A stretch of DNA of 64,000 nucleotides, taken from Amycolatopsis vancoresmycina (GTDB lineage Bacteria; Actinomycetota; Actinomycetes; Mycobacteriales; Pseudonocardiaceae). Numbering within the stretch: position 1 is the first letter of the stretch; every line of letters starts with the position of its first letter. The position numbers and the translations under genes are program-made. Positions 58,713-64,000 of this stretch are shown one piece after another. The stretch covers positions 1,116,001-1,180,000 of the forward strand of contig NZ_JNYY01000001.1 in the NCBI RefSeq assembly GCF_000716785.1, in the 5' to 3' direction. The notes beneath the pieces were generated by a model. It ran no database searches and was not told the DNA's origin. It was given only the letters and a program-made list of their open reading frames with translations.

Positions 58713-58964
58713 TCAGAGCTCTTCGAGCACGTTCAGCCGGAAGTGGTACGTCGACGTCCGGCCCTCGACGATCACCAGGTACCCGCCCGGGCCGCGCAGC
58801 ACCGTCCGCGACTTCGGCGACCACGGGTAGGCCGGCTCGTACTCGCGCGCCAGCCGCAGCGCTTCGGCCTCGGCGGTTTCCCGGTCGGGATGGGAGAACC
58901 GCTCCGACAGCGACCAGATCCGCTCCGACGTGCGCTGTTCCTCGACGACCACCCACCAGGTCAT
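58713..58964 (-). CDS. Small hypothetical protein, tandem paralogue A
   Basis: An 83-residue protein reading MTWWVVVEEQRTSERIWSL and later GYLVIVEGRTSTYHFRLNVL. It is clearly related to the product of the next gene upstream (58961-59230): both begin with WWVVVEEQR and end with a GYLVI-x3-GRT-x-T-x-HFR strand pair. No known family was recognised; alternating hydrophobic strands suggest a small beta-rich fold. ATG at 58964 overlaps the paralogue's stop as ATGA. Confidence 0.7.
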   Translation of the reverse strand: MTWWVVVEEQRTSERIWSLSERFSHPDRETAEAEALRLAREYEPAYPWSPKSRTVLRGPGGYLVIVEGRTSTYHFRLNVLEEL

Positions 58965-59230
58965 TCCGGTTCCGCCACGGTCTCGCCGAGCGTCACGCGG
59001 AAGTGGAACGTCTGCGTCCGGCCGGTCGCGATCACCAGGTACCCGTCGGCGACCCGCAGCACCTTCCGCTCCTTCACCCCCGACGGGTGGACGGGCTCGT
59101 GCGAGAACGCCAGCCGCCGCGCGACCTCGTCGGCGTGCTCGCGATCACCGCCCGCCGGCTTCGTCTTCGTGACGTTCCAGGCGCGCGCGTCCCCGCCGCC
59201 GCGCTGCTCCTCGACGACCACCCACCACAC
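58961..59230 (-). CDS. Small hypothetical protein, tandem paralogue B
   Basis: An 89-residue protein starting MWWVVVEEQRGGGDARAWNV and ending GYLVIATGRTQTFHFRVTLGETVAEPE. It is a paralogue of the following gene's product at roughly 40 percent identity by eye, strongest at both ends, so the pair arose by tandem duplication. The function is unknown. GTG at 59230 lies one base after the LemA-like gene stop, in an operon that continues from pimA. Confidence 0.7.
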   Translation of the reverse strand: MWWVVVEEQRGGGDARAWNVTKTKPAGGDREHADEVARRLAFSHEPVHPSGVKERKVLRVADGYLVIATGRTQTFHFRVTLGETVAEPE

Positions 59231-59231
59231 G

Positions 59232-59714
59232 TCAGACCTCCGGCTCGGCGAACTCGAAGTACTCCGGCAGCGGCGCGGTCCCCGCGAGGCGGAAGTACCG
59301 CACCTTCCGCCGCCTGCGCAGCCGCAGCGTGTCGCGGACGGCGTCGTTGTGGACGCGGCGGGCGATCACCACCCGGTGCTCGGCGTCGGTCAGCTCCTCG
59401 GCCAGCTCGGCGGGCAGGCCCGAACGGTCGACGCGCCCCAGCTCCAGCGTCAGCTCGTTCTCGGCGGCTTCCCGCTCGGCCCGCGGCGCCGCTTCGGCAC
59501 GCTCTGCCGACGTACGCAGGCCTGGCGAGCCCTGTACCGAAGCGACCGCGCGTGCCACCACCGCCCGCCGGGCCAGCGCGGCGTCCAGCGCCGCCCAGCC
59601 GGCGTCCGTGCGGACGTGCAGCCGGTCGAGCCGGTTCGCCGTCGCCACCAGGAAGAGCCCGCCCAGCACCACGACCAGGGCGAGCAGCGGCAGCAGCCAG
59701 CCGAGCACGCTCAC
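59232..59714 (-). CDS. LemA-like membrane protein
   Basis: A 160-residue protein: one N-terminal membrane helix (LGWLLPLLALVVVLGGLFLVATANRL), then a helical domain with the LemA pattern NRLDRLHVRTDAGWAALDAALARRA and ARRVHNDAVRD before a region with YFEFAEPEV. LemA proteins are tail-out membrane proteins of unknown function. GTG at 59714 overlaps the pimA stop as GTGA. Confidence 0.65.
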   Translation of the reverse strand: MSVLGWLLPLLALVVVLGGLFLVATANRLDRLHVRTDAGWAALDAALARRAVVARAVASVQGSPGLRTSAERAEAAPRAEREAAENELTLELGRVDRSGLPAELAEELTDAEHRVVIARRVHNDAVRDTLRLRRRRKVRYFRLAGTAPLPEYFEFAEPEV

Positions 59715-60871
59715 CGGGCGAGCTCCCGTTCCGGTGCCGCGACCCGCCGCGGATCGGCCGCGACGGCCGTCTCGTAAACGCGCAGCACCTGCGTGGCCAC
59801 CACCGACCAGTCGTACATCGTGACGCGTTCCCCCGCCGCCGCGGCCAGGGACGCCCGGTGCGCCGGGTCGCCGAGCAGCTCGCGCAGCCCGTCCGCGAGC
59901 GCCGCCGGGTCACCGGTCTCGACGAGCAGCCCGGCACGGCCGTCGTCGAGCACCCGCCGGAACGAGTCGAGCCCGCTGGCCAGCACCGGGGTCCCGGCCG
60001 CCATCGCCTCGGTGAGGATCATCCCGAAGCTCTCGCCGCCGGTGTTGGGCGCGCAGTAGACGTCGACGCTGCGCAGCGCCTGGGCCTTCACGTGGTCGTC
60101 GACCTGGCCCAGCAGCTCGAGGTGCGGGGCCAGCTCCGGCCCGGCGTCCCGGCGCAGCTGCTCGGCGTCGCCGCGGCCGACGACGACCAGCCGCAGGTCC
60201 TCGAACTCCGGCAGGATCCGCCGCAGCGCCTCCAGCAGCACGCCCATGCCCTTGCGCGGCTCGCCGAACCGGCCGACGAACCCGACCGTGCCGCCGGCCC
60301 GCGGGTAGCCCGGCAGCGGCGTCGCCGCGGAGAAGAAGCCGACGTCGACGCCGTTGGGGATCTCCACGGCGTCGCCACCCGCGTGCTCGACCTGGACGCG
60401 GCGGGCCAGCGCCGACACCGCGATCCGGGCCGTGATCTTCTCCAGCAGCGGCCGCAGCACCGGCTGGAACGCCGACAGCGTCCGCGAGCGAGTGGTGGCG
60501 GTGTGGAAGGTCGCCACGATCGGGCCGTCGGCGATGAGCAGCGCCAGCAGCGACAGGCTGGGCGCGGCGGGCTCGTGCAGGTGCAGGACGTCGAAGTCGC
60601 CTTCGCGGATCCAGCGCCGTACACGGGCGTAGGACACCGGGCCGAACTGCAGCCGCGCGACCGAGCCGTTGTACGGGATGCCGAGCGCCTTGCCGGCCGG
60701 GTGCACGAACGCCGGCAGCTCCGCGTCCTCGTCCGCCGGTGCCAGCACGGACACCTGGTGCCCGCGCGCGAGCAGCGCCTTCGTCAGGTCGATGACGTGC
60801 CCCTGGACCCCGCCGGGCACGTCGAAGGAGTAGGGGCACACGATGCCGACCCGCATCGGCCGCGCGGCCAC
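59711..60871 (-). CDS. pimA: Phosphatidylinositol mannosyltransferase PimA
   Basis: A 386-residue GT4-type glycosyltransferase that adds the first mannose from GDP-mannose to phosphatidylinositol on the inner face of the membrane, the entry to PIM, lipomannan and lipoarabinomannan. It has the family opening MRVGIVCPYSFDVPGGVQGHV, the acceptor-side FHTATTRSRTL, IPNGVDVGFF, GFVGRFGEPRKGMGVLLEAL and the nucleotide-binding APNTGGESFGMILTEAMAAG. GTG at 60871 and ATG at 60856 both fit. The order PIP synthase-acyltransferase-pimA matches mycobacteria. Confidence 0.96.
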   Translation of the reverse strand: MAARPMRVGIVCPYSFDVPGGVQGHVIDLTKALLARGHQVSVLAPADEDAELPAFVHPAGKALGIPYNGSVARLQFGPVSYARVRRWIREGDFDVLHLHEPAAPSLSLLALLIADGPIVATFHTATTRSRTLSAFQPVLRPLLEKITARIAVSALARRVQVEHAGGDAVEIPNGVDVGFFSAATPLPGYPRAGGTVGFVGRFGEPRKGMGVLLEALRRILPEFEDLRLVVVGRGDAEQLRRDAGPELAPHLELLGQVDDHVKAQALRSVDVYCAPNTGGESFGMILTEAMAAGTPVLASGLDSFRRVLDDGRAGLLVETGDPAALADGLRELLGDPAHRASLAAAAGERVTMYDWSVVATQVLRVYETAVAADPRRVAAPERELAR

Positions 60872-60874
60872 GCT

Positions 60875-61792
60875 TCAGCTCGCTTCTTCGAGGCTTGCCT
60901 GCTCGGCGGCCTCGAGGTCGGCCGGCCAGAACTTCTGCACCATGTGCCAGTCGGCCGGGTGCGCGGCGATGTCGCCGGCGAAGATGTCCGCCAGTGCCTG
61001 GGTGGCGGCCGGGACCTCGGCCCGCGCGGTGACGCGGATGCGCGGGTGCAGCCGGATCTGCCAGCCTTCCTCGGTGAACCAGCAGCCGGCCGGGATCAGC
61101 GCCGCGCCGGTCGTCGCGGCCAGCCGGGCCGGACCGCCGGGGAAGCGGGCCTTTTCGCCGAAGAACTTCACCGGGATGCCGCTGGTGGTCAGGTCGCGGT
61201 CGCCGACCAGGCAGACGGCCTTGTTCTCGCGCAGCCGTTTCAGCAGCACGCGCATCGCCGAGCTGTCACCCGTGAGGGGGACGATTTCGAAGCCGAGCGA
61301 CTCCCGGTACTCGACGAACCGGCGGTAGAGCGACTCGGGCTTCAGCCGTTCCGCCACGGTGGTGAAGCCGCCGAGGTAGTCGGCCAGCCAGACGCCGGCG
61401 ACGTCCCAGTTGCCGCTGTGCGGCAGCGCCATCACCGCGCCGTTGCCCTCGGCGAGCGCCGCGTCGAGGTTCTCCACGCCGGTGATCGAGGCCGCGACCT
61501 TGGCGCTGACCTCCTTGTGGTCCATCGACGGCAGCCGGAACGTCTCGTGCCAGTAGCGGGCGTACGAGCGCATCGCGCGCCGCGTCAGCTCGTCCATCTC
61601 GGCCGGGTCGGCCTGCGGCACCACGCGGGCCAGGTTGGCGCGCAGCTGCCGCACGCCGCCGCCGTCGCGGCGGACGGCGAGGTCCGCGCCGAGCGAGAAC
61701 ACCGTGCCGCCGAACCCGGCGGGCAGCCAGCCGGCGAGCTTCCACCCGGCCGCGTAGCCGAAGGCGCTCAACCGCTCGCTGAACCTGCTCAT
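60875..61792 (-). CDS. patA: Phosphatidylinositol mannoside acyltransferase (LpxL/PatA-like)
   Basis: A 305-residue membrane-associated acyltransferase of the lysophospholipid/lipid A acyltransferase fold. The HxxxxD-like catalytic motif appears as LPHSGNWDVAGVWLADYLGG, with later GDRDLTTSGIPVKFFG and PGGPARLAATTGAALIPAG. In mycobacteria the homologue acylates the mannose added by PimA. ATG at 61792 overlaps the PIP synthase stop as ATGA; pimA follows three bases downstream. Confidence 0.93.
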   Translation of the reverse strand: MSRFSERLSAFGYAAGWKLAGWLPAGFGGTVFSLGADLAVRRDGGGVRQLRANLARVVPQADPAEMDELTRRAMRSYARYWHETFRLPSMDHKEVSAKVAASITGVENLDAALAEGNGAVMALPHSGNWDVAGVWLADYLGGFTTVAERLKPESLYRRFVEYRESLGFEIVPLTGDSSAMRVLLKRLRENKAVCLVGDRDLTTSGIPVKFFGEKARFPGGPARLAATTGAALIPAGCWFTEEGWQIRLHPRIRVTARAEVPAATQALADIFAGDIAAHPADWHMVQKFWPADLEAAEQASLEEAS

Positions 61793-62412
61793 GCCGGTTG
61801 CTCCCCGGCGGCCGCCTTGGCCGCCTTCGCCACCGCGGCGGTGCGCTGCAGCAGCGTGATCACCGACAGCACGGCGAGCAGCCAGAGCGTCACGTCGACG
61901 GTGTACGGGATGCCGAAGCCGTGCAGGCCGGTGCCGACCAGGGCGATGATCAGCCGCTCGGCGCGCTCGACGAGCCCGCCGTCGACCGGCAGGCCGGAGG
62001 CGTCGGCCCGGGCCTTGACGTAGGAGATGACCTGGGCGAGCACCAGGCACAGCAGCGCCGCGGCGGCGGCCGGGCGGTTGTCGTCGACGACGAAGCACCA
62101 CCAGGCGATGGCGGCGAACAGCGCGCCGTCCACCAGCCGGTCGCAGGTGGCGTCGAGCACCGCGCCGAACGGGGTGCCGTAGCCGCGGGCGCGGGCCATG
62201 GCGCCGTCGAGCAGGTCGAGCATGGCGAAGCCCCACACCGTGAAGGTGCCCCACAGGAGGTGGTCGGTGGGGAAGAAGGCCAGCGCGCAGACGACCGCGC
62301 CGGCGGTGCCGAGCACGGTCATGACGTTCGGGGTCAGCCCGGCGCGAACCAGCGCCTGGCCGATCGGATCGGTGACGCGGGAGACGGAGGCACGCGCGAA
62401 GATATTGAGCAT
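61789..62412 (-). CDS. pgsA: CDP-alcohol phosphatidyltransferase, phosphatidylinositol phosphate synthase
   Basis: A 207-residue membrane enzyme with six helices and the signature D-x2-DG-x2-AR-x8-G-x3-D-x3-D (LDLLDGAMARARGYGTPFG then AVLDATCDR). In this gene order (before patA and pimA) it is expected to make phosphatidylinositol phosphate from CDP-diacylglycerol and inositol phosphate. ATG at 62412. A MarR gene separates it from HIT and thrS. Confidence 0.94.
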   Translation of the reverse strand: MLNIFARASVSRVTDPIGQALVRAGLTPNVMTVLGTAGAVVCALAFFPTDHLLWGTFTVWGFAMLDLLDGAMARARGYGTPFGAVLDATCDRLVDGALFAAIAWWCFVVDDNRPAAAAALLCLVLAQVISYVKARADASGLPVDGGLVERAERLIIALVGTGLHGFGIPYTVDVTLWLLAVLSVITLLQRTAAVAKAAKAAAGEQPA

Positions 62413-62500
62413 CGGTTCGTCGAGGCACCTGGCTACGAGGGTCGGGTGGGCGAATGCAGCCTATCCACCCGCCTCGGCGAACCCGACGCGCCGCCCCGGG

Positions 62501-63022
62501 TCAGCCCGATTTCGTGAGCTCGCCCTCGTGTTCGCGCGCGTCCTCGGCGGCCTTGGCGGCGGCGCACTTCGGCGAGAGCTGACGGCGGATCGCGGCGCTG
62601 ATCTCCCCGAGCGCCCTCACCTGCTCCGGCGTCAGCGGGTCGAACAGGCTCTCGCGGACGGCTTCGACGTGCCCGGGCGCGGCCGCCTCGAGCGCGGCGA
62701 AACCGTCGTCGGTCAGCACGGCCCAGGCGCCGCGCTTATCGGTCGGGCACGCCTCGCGGCGCACCCAGCCGTTCGCCTCCAGCCGCGCGACGGCGTGCGA
62801 AAGGCGGCTGCGGGACGCCTGCCGCGCGTCGGCGAGCTCGCTCATCCGCAACCGGCGGCCGGGCGCTTCCGACAGGGCGACGAGGACTTCGTAATAGGTG
62901 TGCGGCATGCCCGAGTCGTGTTGCAGCTGGCCTTCGAGGTGCGCGCTGAGCATGCGGGTGGCCGAATTGAACTCACGCCAGACGCGCTGTTCGTCGTCGC
63001 TGAGCCATCGGGTTCCGGACAT
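62501..63022 (-). CDS. MarR family transcriptional regulator
   Basis: A 173-residue MarR protein with the winged helix RLRMSELADARQASRSRLSHAVARLEANGWVRREACPTDKRGAWAV (about 60-105) and a C-terminal dimer helix. ATG at 63022 starts MSGTRWLSDDEQRVW; GTG at 63049 would add nine residues. It sits inside the conserved HIT to PIP-synthase order, an insertion relative to mycobacteria. A TTGA-N4-TCAA palindrome (63042-63053) lies just upstream. Confidence 0.9.
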   Translation of the reverse strand: MSGTRWLSDDEQRVWREFNSATRMLSAHLEGQLQHDSGMPHTYYEVLVALSEAPGRRLRMSELADARQASRSRLSHAVARLEANGWVRREACPTDKRGAWAVLTDDGFAALEAAAPGHVEAVRESLFDPLTPEQVRALGEISAAIRRQLSPKCAAAKAAEDAREHEGELTKSG

Positions 63023-63041
63023 AACCCCATCATACTCTCGG

Positions 63042-63053
63042 TTGAACACTCAA
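63042..63053. promoter_or_regulatory. Candidate MarR autoregulatory site
   Basis: TTGA-ACAC-TCAA is a short inverted repeat in an AT-rich patch 20 bases upstream of the MarR ATG. It is small, so only its position supports it. Confidence 0.35.
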
Positions 63054-63105
63054 TCAGGAGTTTTTGCCGGTCAGGGCGTGGTCCAGACGACTGACGGACC
63101 GCCGG

Positions 63106-63648
63106 TCACCAGGCGTCGGCCAGCATGTCCCGCGTCTCCCCCAGCAGCTGCGGGAGCACCTTCGTCTGGCCGATGACCGGCATGAAGTTGGCGTCCCCGC
63201 CCCAGCGCGGCACCAGGTGCTGGTGCAGGTGTGCCGCGATGCCCGCGCCCGCGATGTGCCCCTGGTTCAGCCCGATGTTGAACCCGTGCGCGCCGGACAC
63301 CGCGCGGATCACCTTCATCGCGTGCTGCGTGAACTCGGCGACCTCGCGGGTCTCCTCCACGGTCAGGTCGGTGTAGTCCGCGACGTGCCGGTACGGGACC
63401 ACCATCAGGTGCCCCGGGTTGTACGGGTACAGGTTCAGCACCGCGAACACGACGTCGCCGCGCGCGACGATCAGGCCGGTTTTGTCGTCCAGCGCGGGGA
63501 TCCGGCAGAACGGGCAGCCGGGCTCCTCGTCGCCGTCCGGCTTGTCCTGGCCCTTGATGTAGGCCATCCGGTGCGGGGTCCAGAGGCGCTGGAAGGCGTC
63601 CTGGACCCCGATGCCCTGCTGCTCGACGAGCTCGGGACCCTCACTCAC
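63106..63648 (-). CDS. HIT family protein, probable diadenosine tetraphosphate phosphorylase
   Basis: A 180-residue histidine-triad hydrolase/transferase. The catalytic H-x-H-x-H motif is AAHLHQHLVPRW; CPFCRIPALDDKTGLIVARG is the N-terminal zinc-type region, with NLYPYNPGHLMVVPYRHV before the triad. The mycobacterial homologue in the same position, next to thrS, acts as an Ap4A phosphorylase. GTG at 63648 overlaps the thrS stop as GTGA. Confidence 0.93.
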   Translation of the reverse strand: MSEGPELVEQQGIGVQDAFQRLWTPHRMAYIKGQDKPDGDEEPGCPFCRIPALDDKTGLIVARGDVVFAVLNLYPYNPGHLMVVPYRHVADYTDLTVEETREVAEFTQHAMKVIRAVSGAHGFNIGLNQGHIAGAGIAAHLHQHLVPRWGGDANFMPVIGQTKVLPQLLGETRDMLADAW

Positions 63649-64000
63649 CGAACGACCGTCTCCAGCGCGTCGGCCGACGGCGACGCGTTCTCGCGGCGCG
63701 CGACCCACTCCGCGATCGCCTCGACCGCCTTTTCCACCGGCACGCCGTTGATCTGGCCGCCGTCGCGGAAGCGGAACGACACCGCGCCCGCCTCGACGTC
63801 CTTGGCGCCGGCCAGCAGCATGAACGGCACCTTCTGCGTGGTGTGCGTGCGGATCTTCTTCTGCATCCGGTCGTCGCTCGCGTCGACCTCGGCGCGGATC
63901 CCCTTGGCGCGCAACGCCTTCTCGACGTCCTGCAGGTACTCGACCTGGTCGGCGGTGATCGGGATGCCGACCACCTGCACCGGCGAGAGCCACGCCGGGA
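63645..64000 (-). CDS. thrS: Threonyl-tRNA synthetase, C-terminal part
   Basis: The 3' 356 bases of a gene whose start lies beyond the window. The ~118 residues are the class II anticodon-binding domain: LSPVQVVGIPITADQVEYLQ, GIRAEVDASDDRMQKKIR, TTQKVPFMLLAGAKDVEAG and VSFRFRDGGQINGVPV, ending a few residues later. It charges tRNA-Thr. The HIT gene is translationally coupled to it. Confidence 0.95.
   Translation of the reverse strand, partial: PAWLSPVQVVGIPITADQVEYLQDVEKALRAKGIRAEVDASDDRMQKKIRTHTTQKVPFMLLAGAKDVEAGAVSFRFRDGGQINGVPVEKAVEAIAEWVARRENASPSADALETVVR

Overview
This is a 64 kb stretch of a very GC-rich actinobacterial chromosome, most likely a Pseudonocardiaceae member close to Amycolatopsis (inference). 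The grounds are strong G/C third positions, many GTG starts, GTGA/ATGA gene overlaps, a Streptomyces-type conservon, a large AfsR/SARP regulator, Ku plus a LigD-like protein, type VII secretion targets, and a phosphatidylinositol mannoside gene block. No rRNA, tRNA, CRISPR array or insertion sequence was found.

Layout. 0-3.6 kb: fragment of an oxygenase-like gene, a membrane protein, a GNAT acetyltransferase, then ahcY behind an S-adenosylhomocysteine riboswitch whose pseudoknot strand is shared with a terminator. 3.6-9.2 kb (minus): Cys-rich small protein, Ku, and a conservon (sensor kinase, roadblock, DUF742, GTPase) ending in a styrene-monooxygenase-like flavoprotein. 9.2-15 kb: TetR regulator with twin palindromic operators driving a heterodimeric ABC exporter, then a LigD-type phosphoesterase fused to an apparently dead ligase domain. 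15-20.6 kb: secreted peptidase-like protein, 976-residue SARP/NB-ARC/TPR regulator, and a divergent DJ-1 / GlxA-AraC pair. 20.7-29.9 kb: YibE/F protein, MBL hydrolase, cyclophilin, LysM-like protein, small kinase, enoyl-CoA hydratase homologue, alpha/beta hydrolase, LuxR, DUF1304 and MarR.

29.9-42.8 kb and 52.4-64 kb (mostly minus strand) hold a conserved actinobacterial core also known from mycobacteria: thrS, HIT, PIP synthase, acyltransferase, pimA, pdxS, pdxT, yebC, ruvCAB, yajC, secDF, apt, rel. The core is interrupted between pdxT and pdxS by about 9.6 kb of accessory DNA: an azlCD exporter with an XRE-cupin regulator, a decayed gene, and a polymorphic toxin locus (YbaB-like protein, EspC-like type VII target, 1437-residue RHS protein with a variable C-terminal toxin tail, presumed immunity protein) followed by a DUF2235 hydrolase. 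Further insertions beside pdxS include an ArsR regulator, a FAD-linked oxidase and an EF-G2-like GTPase.

Non-coding structure stands out. There are two copies of a 23-bp-arm palindrome with compensatory changes, a 25-bp perfect palindrome, two arrays with exact 21-bp periodicity, several regulator-linked operators, and two convergent gene pairs that share a CTAG for both stop codons.
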